Both the position numbers and the translations under genes were made by a program. Of a DNA stretch of 62,177 bases, positions 24,635 to 32,869 are shown piece by piece. This DNA is from Myxococcaceae bacterium (GTDB lineage: Bacteria; Myxococcota; Myxococcia; Myxococcales; Myxococcaceae): the NCBI GenBank assembly GCA_004173515.1, contig SECN01000004.1, positions 1-62,177 on the forward strand, in the 5' to 3' direction. Numbering within the stretch: position 1 is the stretch's first letter; every line of letters begins with the position of its first letter. The notes beneath the pieces are model-generated. The model saw only the letters and a program-made list of their open reading frames with translations, did not search any database and had not been told where the DNA came from.

Positions 24635-24685
24635 GTTCAAAGGCCATTTGATTCAGGCTTGAACCAATTTAAAGTTGAACCAATT
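24635..24685. promoter_or_regulatory. Repeated TTGAACC half-sites in the AKR-marR promoter
   Basis: TTGAACCAATT occurs twice in direct orientation (24659-24669 and 24675-24685), 16 bases apart. An inverted half-site GTTCAA lies at 24635-24640. The block fills the 90-base divergent gap between the aldo/keto reductase and the MarR gene, and its second copy ends 16 bases before the MarR start. It is the probable MarR operator. Confidence 0.55.
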
Positions 24686-24701
24686 ACCGCGCAAGGGAAT
24701 C

Positions 24702-25109
24702 ATGTCGAAGATCGACCCGGCGATGATCTGGTCGCTGAACTACCGTCTGCTGATGTCGGTGATCTCCAGCGTCGGCTCGGACGTGGCCGCGCTGGGGCTG
24801 GAGACGAAGGAGCTGTTCGTGCTCGCGGCGGTGGAGGAGCACCCGTACCCCGCGGAGCTGGCGGCGACGCTGAGCATGCCCAAGCCGACGGTGACGGTGT
24901 ACGTGAAGCGGTTGGAGGCGGCAGGCTTCGTGCGCCGGGAGATCGACGCCACGGACCTGCGCCGTCACCGGCTGCACGTCACGCCCGCCGGGCGCAAGGT
25001 GATGATGCGGGGGCTCGCGCTGCTGTCGGACGCGTTCGGCGAGCGGCTCGGGCGCCTGAGCGCCGCGCAGCAGGCGGAGCTGCGGACCCTGCTGGAGAAG
25101 ATGAGCTGA
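24702..25109 (+). CDS. MarR family transcriptional regulator
   Basis: A 135-residue winged-helix regulator. The recognition region AELAATLSMPKPTVTVYVKRLEAAG and the wing RREIDATDLRRHRLHVTPAG are clear. ATG 24702 is preceded by AAGGGAA; the TTG at 24675 is rejected because it lies inside the operator repeat. It is divergent from the aldo/keto reductase gene, which is its likely target. MarR proteins normally repress until a phenolic or oxidant ligand binds. Confidence 0.88.
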   Translation: MSKIDPAMIWSLNYRLLMSVISSVGSDVAALGLETKELFVLAAVEEHPYPAELAATLSMPKPTVTVYVKRLEAAGFVRREIDATDLRRHRLHVTPAGRKVMMRGLALLSDAFGERLGRLSAAQQAELRTLLEKMS

Positions 25110-25175
25110 AGGGGTCGACCCTGGGTGAACCAGGCAGGCAGGCGCGGTTCCTCTCATTTTCCCAGGGGTCGCAAC

Positions 25176-25230
25176 TTCCCTGCCATTGGGCCGATAATTC
25201 AGGGAAATCGAGAGGCAGTCATTGCCTCTC
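25176..25230 (+). promoter_or_regulatory. Two adjacent dyads in the leader of an uncharacterised gene
   Basis: Dyad 1 has arms TTCCCTG (25176-25182) and CAGGGAA (25200-25206). Dyad 2 has arms GAGAGGCA (25210-25217) and TGCCTCTC (25223-25230), with a 5-base loop and perfect stem. They lie between the marR stop and the next start (25266). They may be a marR terminator, a leader structure or both. Confidence 0.4.
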
Positions 25231-25265
25231 CCAGTCCGCCTGAGTCCAGGCGTGGGGGCCCCTTC

Positions 25266-26765
25266 ATGTCGACCATCCAGCGTGGCATTCCGCAGCGCGT
25301 CGAGACCCGAACCCCGGAGCGCGCCGAAGGCCAGACGGTGACGAAGCCGGTCGTGCGGGATAACGCGGTGCGTGCCGAGTTGGCGCGGGACGCCTTCCAG
25401 GCCACGCCGGGGACCCGGAGCGCGGTGAACCTGGGGGCGGAGACGACGACGGGCGTGCGGGCCACCAGCACGACGGCCGTGGCGCCCACGGCGCTGACGC
25501 CAGCCGAGCAGAAGGCCGCCGAGCAGGCCATCGCCAACGCCTATGACGGCCGCAACGCGAGCTATGTCTCCGACTGGCTGAAGAACAACCCGGATCCCGC
25601 CAAGCAGGCGGCGTTCATGGATCTGCTGTTCAAGTATGACTCCGTCGCCGGTGGCATCCTGGACGACGTGCAGCGGCTGCCCGAAGCGGACCGCGCGCGC
25701 CTGTCCGCCGCGCTCGACAATGCCTACCGCTCCGGCGCGGTGACCGACAGCGAAGTGCAGAAGGCCGTCGCGGCGGCCCACAGCGGGGAGCTGCCGGGAG
25801 AGACGCACGAGGGCCTGGCGGGCATCGTCGCGGGCACGGGCAACCCGGACCTCATCGAGACGTACGCCAAGAAGGAGATGGAGATCATCCGCGCGGCCGG
25901 CGGGTATGATCAGCAGCGCAGCGCCGCGGTGGCCACGGCCCTCGCGGGCATGCCGCCGGACCGACTCCAGTCCTTCCTGGCCCAGAACAAGGAGGGCATG
26001 GCGGACGTCCTCAAGAACATCAACGCGGGCATGGATGCGTCCTACTCGCCCGCGCTGGGCAAGCTGCTGGACGCGGCCGGCCGCATCAACCCGCCCACGG
26101 CGGAGTCGCTGAAGCTGTTCGCGGACTCCATCGGCCAGCTGGGGGAGAACCGCGAGTCGCGCGCCGCCGCCGCCCGCTTCTTCACCCAGCACGGCGACGC
26201 GGTCCTGGCCTCGATGCAGGACAAGTCCGGCTCCCTGGGCATGGAGGGCCAGAAGAAGATGTCCGAGTTCTTCACCCGCACGCTCTTCTCGCCGCCGGAG
26301 TTCGAGGGCCAGGCCGCGTTCCGCGAGAACGTCATGTCACGGCTGGCGTCGATGAGCGCCGGCCTGGAGGAGCACGCCACGGAGAACCCGCCGTCCCAGG
26401 ACGCCAAGCGCGCGGCCCGGCTCATGGGCGGGCTGGTGGGAGCGCTGGAAGGAGGCTTCCAGATCGCCGTGGACGAGCTGAAGAAGCGCAACGACGCGGT
26501 GAAGGGCATGGTGGACCTGCTCTTCTCCGCCAAGTCGCTCCTGCCCAACCTGCCCATCCCCGGGGCGGGCAAGCTCAAGGACCTGACCATCGATCAGCTC
26601 CAGAAGTGGGTGACGTCCAACCTCCAGGAGAAGGCCCAGGACGCCTCGGACGCCATCCCGTTCCATGGCGCCTTCGGCGAGCAGATCTCCAACCCGGACC
26701 TGCGCACGGACTACGACGCCGCCCGGGCCACCGCGTTCGTCAACCGCGAGCAGGACCTGACCTGA
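25266..26765 (+). CDS. Uncharacterised alpha-helical protein
   Basis: A 499-residue soluble protein with no recognised family. The first ~80 residues are low-complexity and rich in Thr, Arg and Glu. From about residue 80 it is predicted helical throughout, with segments such as AIANAYDGRNASYVSDWLKN and LDDVQRLPEADRARLSAALD, and a more hydrophobic stretch near the C-terminus (LLPNLPIPGAGKL). No signal peptide is visible. ATG 25266 is chosen over upstream non-ATG starts because coding signal begins there. It converges on a secreted-protein operon. The composition resembles some large secreted or structural myxobacterial proteins, but no function can be given. Confidence 0.6.
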   Translation: MSTIQRGIPQRVETRTPERAEGQTVTKPVVRDNAVRAELARDAFQATPGTRSAVNLGAETTTGVRATSTTAVAPTALTPAEQKAAEQAIANAYDGRNASYVSDWLKNNPDPAKQAAFMDLLFKYDSVAGGILDDVQRLPEADRARLSAALDNAYRSGAVTDSEVQKAVAAAHSGELPGETHEGLAGIVAGTGNPDLIETYAKKEMEIIRAAGGYDQQRSAAVATALAGMPPDRLQSFLAQNKEGMADVLKNINAGMDASYSPALGKLLDAAGRINPPTAESLKLFADSIGQLGENRESRAAAARFFTQHGDAVLASMQDKSGSLGMEGQKKMSEFFTRTLFSPPEFEGQAAFRENVMSRLASMSAGLEEHATENPPSQDAKRAARLMGGLVGALEGGFQIAVDELKKRNDAVKGMVDLLFSAKSLLPNLPIPGAGKLKDLTIDQLQKWVTSNLQEKAQDASDAIPFHGAFGEQISNPDLRTDYDAARATAFVNREQDLT

Positions 26766-26771
26766 GAGGGT

Positions 26772-27599
26772 TCAGGGGGCCGCGGACGCGTTCACGAACA
26801 CGTCGTGGAAGTACGCGTTCGCATACCCCAGGGGCGCTGGGGTGCCGCTCGCGCAGCCAGGCAGCTCGTGGGTGACCAGCAGGGCCTTGGCGGGGTTGCC
26901 GGGCGGATGGGTGTCCGTCACGGTGTAGGCCCCGTACACCTCGGGCTGCGTGTCCCGCTGGAACACGAAGCGGTGGTTCGCTGCGTCCCACTGGACCCGC
27001 AGCGTCGCCTGCTCACCCTGGTGGACCAGGCCCAGGTCCGCCGCGAAGAGCTGCGCTCGCGTCGAGCACGACGCGTTGGTGCACCGTTCGACGACCGCCT
27101 CCACCCGCAGGTCCTGGGAGCCCACGGGGTCCGTGGACCGTGAGACGGTGCGGATGGCCGCGAGGACGTCGTCCTGCAGGTTCCTTCCCGTCGCGCCCCG
27201 GGTGTTGAAGAAGTGGCCCGTGAGCTCGGCGGCGCTCTGGGCCACCGGGGCACCCGGGGTCGTGCACCCCGTGCTCCTGGCGTTGTTCATGCGCACCTTC
27301 GCCGAAAGGGCCGTCACCGCCGAGGACTGGGCGAAGAACAGGCCCAGGCGGCTGGCTCCCGTGTCCGAACGGCTCATCAATCGCAGGCGGGTGAAGGCCA
27401 GCTCGCGGACGGACTCCAGCCTGCTCCCGGTCTGCTCATGCTCCCACCGTGCCGGGTCGATGCCCCGCACCTTCGTCGCGCGAGGAGGGTTGGACTTCAG
27501 CGGGTTGAAGTTGTCGTAGGGCACCATCGGTTCGACCGCCTGGGCCGTGCCCCCCAGCACCAGTGCAAGCACCGCGCACTTCAGGTTCATCGTGCTCAT
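26772..27599 (-). CDS. Secreted protein of unknown function, coupled to EEP gene
   Basis: A 275-residue exported protein with a signal peptide (LKCAVLALVLGGTAQA). The mature part is beta-rich with two cysteine pairs; there is no recognised family. Its ATG overlaps the stop of the upstream EEP gene by 4 bases, so the two are translationally coupled and probably act together outside the cytoplasm. ATG 27590 is a possible alternative start. Confidence 0.68.
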   Translation of the reverse strand: MSTMNLKCAVLALVLGGTAQAVEPMVPYDNFNPLKSNPPRATKVRGIDPARWEHEQTGSRLESVRELAFTRLRLMSRSDTGASRLGLFFAQSSAVTALSAKVRMNNARSTGCTTPGAPVAQSAAELTGHFFNTRGATGRNLQDDVLAAIRTVSRSTDPVGSQDLRVEAVVERCTNASCSTRAQLFAADLGLVHQGEQATLRVQWDAANHRFVFQRDTQPEVYGAYTVTDTHPPGNPAKALLVTHELPGCASGTPAPLGYANAYFHDVFVNASAAP

Positions 27600-30145
27600 G
27601 GCGATTCCAGTTCCTTCACGTTGAAGTAGTGCCGCACGCGGGCGTTGTTGCCCGTGGTGGTGTCCTGTCCTTCGGTCTCCACGGTGATGCCGTTCTCGTA
27701 GCCGTCCATGAAGCTCCCCAGGAAGTCGACGCTGGTGAGCCAGTCATCGGGCAGCAATTCCCCCTTCACCCGGCGCAGCACGCCGCTGTTCGCGAAGAAG
27801 GAGAAGTGAGCGTCCTTCTCATCCATGTCCAGGATGGCGCCACTCTCGGGGGTGGAGTCGTAGTGGTCGTCCGGGCCGTAGTCGTCCTCCCAGATGGCCG
27901 CCGTCGTGTTCACCGTGCCCGTGAAGCCGGCGGGAAGGTCCGGGAAGGGGACGAGGTTGCCGGGGCCGGTGTTCACCTTCCAGTTCGGGTAGATGGTCTG
28001 GTTCTCGATGACGTCCGTGAAGGCATTCACCCGGGTGATGCCATTGGCGGTCATCAGCACGCGCGGGGTGTACCAGTCCGCGCAGCAGCCGCTCTCGGTC
28101 TCCAGGTCGGTGACCTGCTTCACGGCGTACTCGACCTGGTGCTTCTTCAGGGGGTTGTACTTCGCGACGTCCTTCACCCGCGCCAGCTTCACGGTCACGT
28201 CCACCATGGCGTGGTCTGAAAGGCAGTGCTGGGTGACGATTCCCTCGGCGTCCACGGTGCCGGATTCGGGATCGAACTGGGGGTTGACGCTCGCCGTGGA
28301 GCCGTTGAGCAACGCGAACGTGGGGAAGTCCGGCGTGTCCTGGGCGGGGAACACCAGGACGTAGTCCAGGCGCTTCTTGCCGGACAGCTCGCTCGTCACG
28401 TTGTCGGTGCAGACGCTGGACAGCCACGTTCCGCCCGCCGCTGGAACCGGCCCGGAGACCACCTGGGCCAGATCCCGCGTCCTGGAGTACAGGGTGGTGG
28501 CCGTCTCGAACTGGCTGAGCGCGCTGATGCCGAGCCGGCTGGGGCCCATCATGTCCGAGTAGTGGGCGAAGCCGACGTCGGTCTCGGCGCCCTTGGGCCC
28601 CAGGGTGTTCAGGTCTCCCATCAGGAAGGCCGGGCGATCCAACCCGCTCGGCCAGGTTCCGTGGGGAAAGGAGTCCTCGATGCTGAAGGGAAAGAAGGGG
28701 CTGCTCAGGGGCCCGCCCTGGCGCACGGCCTGGACATAGGCCTTGATGTCGGAGAACTGGAGCTCACGCGCGTTGGTGTCGGGCCCGGACGTGTTCTCTC
28801 CCGCGTTGACGTGGGTGCAGAACACGTCGACGAACTCGGCGTAGTCGGTCCCCGTGGCGAGCAGGGGCGTGTCGTGGTCGTGGAAGATGACGGGCGCGGT
28901 CGCGGTGGGGGTGGCGACGCGCGCCCAGAGCACCCCCTTCGCCTGCAGGCAGTCGGAGCCGGTGCACATGCCGAAGGGGAAGTGGTGCACCCCGGCCTCG
29001 AGGATCTGCCGCGAGGACAGCAGCACGAGCCCCGTGCTGAACAGGGAGGGCTGGAGCGGGTCGTCGTTCAGCTCGGTGACGGCCTGCATGGGGGGCAGGT
29101 TCGCGTCGTGGCGCAGCGTGTTGACCCGCTCGATCAGTTCGCCGCGCTCATGCGACATCCAGATCTCGGAGATGCAGGCGACCTCCTTGTTGAAGATCTT
29201 CTGGGCGACCGTATCAATCTCACCCGAGCCGCCATCCGGGACCCAGGCTGTGACATCGGGCATCTGCCCCACGTTCCACATGGTGAAGCTGAGCGGAATC
29301 GGGGTCGGGTCCTTGAACTCGAGCGTCTGCCAGGACTCGGTCATGATGTCGATGGGCGGCAGGCTCTTGGCATTGGGGAATCGACCGCCGCCCACCGTCT
29401 GGTGGGAGGTCGTCGCGATGGGCGTGTGGTCGATGCCGAGCCCCAGCTTGCGCACCGAGGCCAGCAGCGGTTCGCTCGCGCCGCCGGAGGGCAGGACCGG
29501 CGCCAGTTTGATCTCGAACTCGATGTGGACGTGGGTCGGGTCCGAGGCCGGGGTCATGACGCCCACGGTGGTGGTCCAGGCCTCATTGGGGGTCGTCACC
29601 GGGGTCCAGCCCGTGATGGCGCCCCCCTTGCTCTGGGAGAAGGTCGTGAAGCCCTTGACGGTGGAGTAGTGCAACACGATGCGCCGGTCCTCTTCACGGG
29701 GCACGTTCGCGCCGGAAACCGTGGTGAGGGTTTCGTCGCGCTTCGCATCGAGCCAGAGGGTGACGGTGCCCTCCAGGCCCACGAGGTCCCCGCTGGCATT
29801 CCGCGGCCGGGGCAGGCGCATGCCGACGAACAGGGATTGCGAGTGGCAGGGATTCGCGGAGCCCCCCACGTTGCATTCGCCGGAGGTGTAGCTGGCGTTG
29901 TCGGAGACGTACAGGAAGAGCTCCCCGTTGGGGCCCCCGTTCACGTAGTCCTGAAGCGGGAACTTCTTGCCGTCGGCGTACTCCAGGGTGCGAACCACGC
30001 CATCCTGCGTGGGCTGGATGCAGGGGGCCGCGGGGCTGCAGTGGACCAGGGCATCCTGGGGAAGAAGTCGTGTGACAGGGGGCGCCGCCAATGCCGCCGT
30101 GGGAAGGAAGCTGGCGAGGGCCAACAAGAAGGGAAGGCGTTGCAT
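27596..30145 (-). CDS. Large secreted EEP-family phosphohydrolase
   Basis: An 849-residue exported protein. The start at 30145 gives a signal peptide (MQRLPFLLALASFLPTAALA). The N-terminal ~280 residues are a beta-rich domain of unknown type. An endonuclease/exonuclease/phosphatase domain follows at about residues 290-670, with CISEIWMS (Glu), FCTHVNAG (His), FLMGDLNTLG (Asp/Asn) and the terminal CLSDHAMVDVTV (Asp-His). About 180 further residues follow the catalytic domain. The size and extra domains are unusual for the family. It is probably an extracellular nuclease or phosphodiesterase, translationally coupled to a second secreted protein. Confidence 0.8.
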   Translation of the reverse strand: MQRLPFLLALASFLPTAALAAPPVTRLLPQDALVHCSPAAPCIQPTQDGVVRTLEYADGKKFPLQDYVNGGPNGELFLYVSDNASYTSGECNVGGSANPCHSQSLFVGMRLPRPRNASGDLVGLEGTVTLWLDAKRDETLTTVSGANVPREEDRRIVLHYSTVKGFTTFSQSKGGAITGWTPVTTPNEAWTTTVGVMTPASDPTHVHIEFEIKLAPVLPSGGASEPLLASVRKLGLGIDHTPIATTSHQTVGGGRFPNAKSLPPIDIMTESWQTLEFKDPTPIPLSFTMWNVGQMPDVTAWVPDGGSGEIDTVAQKIFNKEVACISEIWMSHERGELIERVNTLRHDANLPPMQAVTELNDDPLQPSLFSTGLVLLSSRQILEAGVHHFPFGMCTGSDCLQAKGVLWARVATPTATAPVIFHDHDTPLLATGTDYAEFVDVFCTHVNAGENTSGPDTNARELQFSDIKAYVQAVRQGGPLSSPFFPFSIEDSFPHGTWPSGLDRPAFLMGDLNTLGPKGAETDVGFAHYSDMMGPSRLGISALSQFETATTLYSRTRDLAQVVSGPVPAAGGTWLSSVCTDNVTSELSGKKRLDYVLVFPAQDTPDFPTFALLNGSTASVNPQFDPESGTVDAEGIVTQHCLSDHAMVDVTVKLARVKDVAKYNPLKKHQVEYAVKQVTDLETESGCCADWYTPRVLMTANGITRVNAFTDVIENQTIYPNWKVNTGPGNLVPFPDLPAGFTGTVNTTAAIWEDDYGPDDHYDSTPESGAILDMDEKDAHFSFFANSGVLRRVKGELLPDDWLTSVDFLGSFMDGYENGITVETEGQDTTTGNNARVRHYFNVKELESP

Positions 30146-30239
30146 GAAACCTCCGGAGGAGCATCCGGAGTGCACCGCCCATGCCGTGCGGCCTCACCTG
30201 CGGGGCGGGCTGAAGCACGGCAAGGATTGCCGTTCACGG

Positions 30240-30272
30240 GCAGGGCTGGCCGGCAGACCTTGCCAGCCCTGC
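30240..30272 (-). terminator. Hairpin downstream of small lipoprotein gene
   Basis: Perfect 10-base stem, GCAGGGCTGG (30240-30249) with CCAGCCCTGC (30263-30272), loop 13 bases. It lies 20 bases past the stop of the minus-strand lipoprotein gene and before the EEP gene. A second short dyad (CTCCGG 30151-30156, CCGGAG 30165-30170) lies next to the EEP start. Confidence 0.5.
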
Positions 30273-30291
30273 TTCCGGCGCGCCGCCCTTT

Positions 30292-30540
30292 CTAGAAGGG
30301 GGGACACTGGGAGACGCAGAATGCCCGGTAGCTGTCACAGGTATACCGGGGCGTCCCGCCAGGGCCATAGATGCACCCGTACCACTTCGCATCACAGGCA
30401 TCGATGCACTCCACGCGCGTCACGCCCTGCTCGACCTGACCCTGCTCCTCCGGGGTGAGCGTCCCCTCCATGTCCTCCGCGCCGCCACAGCCCGCCAGCA
30501 GTCCCACGGCCATCAGCCCTGCAATGATTGCCACTCGCAT
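30292..30540 (-). CDS. Small cysteine-rich lipoprotein
   Basis: An 82-residue predicted lipoprotein: signal peptide and lipobox (GLLAGCG), then an acidic stretch, then six more cysteines in CIDACDAKWYGC and CDSYRAFCVSQC. The pattern suggests a disulfide-stabilised envelope domain. No family recognised. It resembles in layout the small lipoprotein at 46025-46375 (acidic middle, cysteine-rich end). Monocistronic, followed by a hairpin. Confidence 0.7.
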   Translation of the reverse strand: MRVAIIAGLMAVGLLAGCGGAEDMEGTLTPEEQGQVEQGVTRVECIDACDAKWYGCIYGPGGTPRYTCDSYRAFCVSQCPPF

Positions 30541-30948
30541 TGGATTGTCCCGGTTCCAAGGTTTGTGCTGCCCTGACAGGATAGACCGGCTTCCAACGAC
30601 AATCCAAGCGAGGCCGCGTTCGTGACTCCTTGCGGCATTGGAGGACGGCGGACCGCTGGGGTCGTCCCGCTCCAGGTGAATCCAGGCGGACCCACGAGCC
30701 GTCCAGGCGCCGAAACGACAACCGTTTCATTGATTTCAAGCGAGGCCGGTTGTTGTCCAATCCCCAGGCATGCCTCATGTTTGGGATTGATCAAGCCTCT
30801 CAGGTCGGTCTGGCCAGAAGCGCGGCCAGTTCGTCGAGCTTGCGCTGGGGACCGGGGTGCATGAGCAACCCCGGCAAGGGGAGCGCCGGGGCCGTTCCGG
30901 CCGTCTTCTGGACAGGGGTGGCATATTGGGGCACATGTAGGCCCATCC
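30541..30948. other. Intergenic, about 400 bases, short repeats only
   Basis: No convincing coding frame. Two copies of CAAGCGAGGCCG (30605-30616 and 30737-30748) and an inverted pair GGATTGTC (30542-30549) / GACAATCC (30598-30605) are visible. It must contain the promoters of the divergent lipoprotein and transglycosylase genes. Confidence 0.45.
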
Positions 30949-31854
30949 ATGGCTTCCCGACCACCCCCTGCGCGTACCTCTTCCCTCCGGACGCAGAAGT
31001 CGAAGCAGCCCACCTCTGGTGCCCGGCGCGTCGTGACGAAGCGCGCAGGCTCGGGCTCGGGCTGGGGCCGCTGGGCGCTCGGCGGTTGGTTGATGCTCGT
31101 CCTCTGGCTCAGCGTGGAGTACGTGCGGCTGCCTGACGTGAGCACGTTGCGGACGCAGAACCCGCCCACCACCGCGCTCATGGCGCAGCGCGCCGAGGAG
31201 GCGCGCGATGCGGGCAAGAAGCCCCGCGTGCGTCAAGCCTGGGTCTCCCTTGGCGCGGTGGCCCCGCACGTGGTGGACGCCGTGCTGATCTCCGAGGACG
31301 CGCGCTTCTACCGGCACGAGGGCGTGGACTGGACCGAAGTGGAGAACGCCTTCGAGCAGTCGGTGCGCGAGGCGCGCCTGGGGCGCGGCGCCTCCACCCT
31401 CACCCAGCAGTTGGCGAAGAACCTCTACCTCTCCACGGACCGCAGCCTGCTGCGCAAGGGCAAGGAGCTGCTGCTCGCCCGCCGGCTGGAGGCGGACCTG
31501 TCCAAGCAGCGCATCCTCGCGCTGTACGTGAACATCGTGGAGTGGGGGGAGGGCGTCTACGGCATCGAAGCAGCGGCGCGCGAGCACTTCGGTGTCTCGG
31601 CGCGGTCGCTCAGCGTGGCGCAGGGCGCGATGCTCGCGGGCATGCTGCCTGCCCCGCGTCGCTGGCTGCCGGCCCAGCGGCCTGAATCCCTGCGCACGCG
31701 GGCTGGAGTCATCGTCGGGAGGCTGGAGCGCGAGGGGCGCATCAGCGGTGCGCAAGCCCGCGAGGCCCAGGCTGAACTCTCGCGCTTCTTTGGCGGACCG
31801 CCCGCGCCCGGACTCGTGGCGGAGGCCGGCTCCGGACCGCCCGCGGGAAGCTGA
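30949..31854 (+). CDS. mtgA: Monofunctional peptidoglycan glycosyltransferase
   Basis: A 301-residue GT51-family enzyme that polymerises lipid II into glycan strands. After a basic, disordered ~35-residue N-terminus comes one membrane anchor (WALGGWLMLVLWLSVEYV). The GT51 motifs follow: ISEDARFYRHEGVDW with catalytic Glu116, GASTLTQQLAKNLYLS, KGKELLLARRLEADL and ILALYVNIVEWG. No transpeptidase domain follows, so it is monofunctional. A short proline/glycine tail ends the protein. It is convergent with a LysR gene. Cell-wall growth or remodelling at the inner membrane is the expected role. Confidence 0.9.
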   Translation: MASRPPPARTSSLRTQKSKQPTSGARRVVTKRAGSGSGWGRWALGGWLMLVLWLSVEYVRLPDVSTLRTQNPPTTALMAQRAEEARDAGKKPRVRQAWVSLGAVAPHVVDAVLISEDARFYRHEGVDWTEVENAFEQSVREARLGRGASTLTQQLAKNLYLSTDRSLLRKGKELLLARRLEADLSKQRILALYVNIVEWGEGVYGIEAAAREHFGVSARSLSVAQGAMLAGMLPAPRRWLPAQRPESLRTRAGVIVGRLEREGRISGAQAREAQAELSRFFGGPPAPGLVAEAGSGPPAGS

Positions 31855-31880
31855 GCATGGTGGTGTGGGCTGTACGGGCT

Positions 31881-32795
31881 TCAGCTCCCGCCGCGAGACC
31901 GCGCCCGCGGCGCCGTGGTCAGCTCCTGGGCGAGCGCTTCGCGCAGGATGCTGGCCAGTTGGGCAACGGTCTCGCTCGGCTCCCGCTCGGCCCTGAGCAG
32001 GAAGACCGGAACGCTTCCGAGTGCCGGCAGGCCTGACGCGCCGGGCTCCAGCACTGCCAGCGTCCTGGGCAGGCCGAAGGCTGTCCGCAGCGTCACGCCC
32101 AGCCCCGCTTCGGCCGCCGCCCACAGGCCCGCGAGGCTCGCGCTCGCGAAGGCGATCCGCCAGGGGATCCCCTTCCGGTCAAGCGCGGCGGTGCAGGCCT
32201 CGCGGAACACGCACGGCGCTTCGAAGGCGATGAGCGGCAGCGGCTGGCCGCCGAGGCTGCCCTGGCCCTCCCAGCCCGGCTGGCCAATCCAGACGAGCGG
32301 CAGCTCCGCGATGCGTTCACTGCATCCCCGCGCGCCACCGCTCCAGGCGAGCGCGAGGTCGAGCTTGCCGGCCATGACGTGGTTGACGAGGTGGGCGTTG
32401 CGCTCGGTGCGCACCTCGATGCGCACCGCCGGATGCGCGCGCGCGAAGGTGCTGAGCACCCGGGGCAGCCAGGTCTCCGCGAAGTCCTGCGGCAATCCCA
32501 GACGGACCTCGCCCGCCAGTTCGCTGCCGCGAAGGCTGTCCAGGGTCTGGTCATTCAGCTCAAGGATCCGTCGGGCGTAGCCCAGGAGCAGCTCGCCCGC
32601 CTCGGTCAGGATCAGGCCACGCCCGGAGCGCTCGACCAGCTCCCGGCCCACCTGATCCTCCAGCTTGCGCAGCTGGGAGCTCACCGCGGACGGTGAGCGG
32701 CCCACCCGTGCGGCGGCCCGGGCGAAGCTGCCCAACTCGAAGGCCGTCACGAACGTCCGCAAGACATCCATGTCGAGGTTGGTTCGGGGGAGCAT
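31881..32795 (-). CDS. LysR family transcriptional regulator (LrhA-like)
   Basis: A 304-residue regulator. The N-terminal LDMDVLRTFVTAFELGSF and RSPSAVSSQLRKLEDQVG segments are the winged helix-turn-helix of the LrhA/HexA-like subgroup. The effector domain begins near residue 95. ATG 32795 matches family start. It is divergent from the M61-like gene with a 74-base gap, and a T-N11-A dyad lies 1 base from its start codon. Confidence 0.88.
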   Translation of the reverse strand: MLPRTNLDMDVLRTFVTAFELGSFARAAARVGRSPSAVSSQLRKLEDQVGRELVERSGRGLILTEAGELLLGYARRILELNDQTLDSLRGSELAGEVRLGLPQDFAETWLPRVLSTFARAHPAVRIEVRTERNAHLVNHVMAGKLDLALAWSGGARGCSERIAELPLVWIGQPGWEGQGSLGGQPLPLIAFEAPCVFREACTAALDRKGIPWRIAFASASLAGLWAAAEAGLGVTLRTAFGLPRTLAVLEPGASGLPALGSVPVFLLRAEREPSETVAQLASILREALAQELTTAPRARSRGGS

Positions 32796-32796
32796 C

Positions 32797-32818
32797 GTTC
32801 GATTTCCTCGAACCGAGG
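32797..32818. promoter_or_regulatory. LysR-box dyads next to the lysR start
   Basis: Perfect dyad GTTCGA (32797-32802) / TCGAAC (32808-32813) with T at 32799 and A at 32811 spaced by 11 bases. An overlapping dyad CCTCG (32806-32810) / CGAGG (32814-32818) follows. It covers the regulator's own leader and lies in the divergent promoter shared with the M61-like gene. Likely autoregulatory site. Confidence 0.5.
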
Positions 32819-32869
32819 CTTCCAGACTTCGGATTTTTCAGCAAGGCGCTTCCCGAGTACGACGTCCGC

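Noticed and set aside
24675..24701. TTG start codon for the MarR gene
   Set aside because: It lies inside the TTGAACCAATT operator repeat; the ATG at 24702 has a proper ribosome-binding site.
28226..30295. A 689-codon plus-strand frame opposite the EEP gene
   Set aside because: No domain, no ribosome-binding site, and codon bias favours the minus strand.
30513..31217. Minus-strand 234-codon frame covering the gap before mtgA
   Set aside because: Half of it is antisense to mtgA and it shows no signal peptide, domain or start site.
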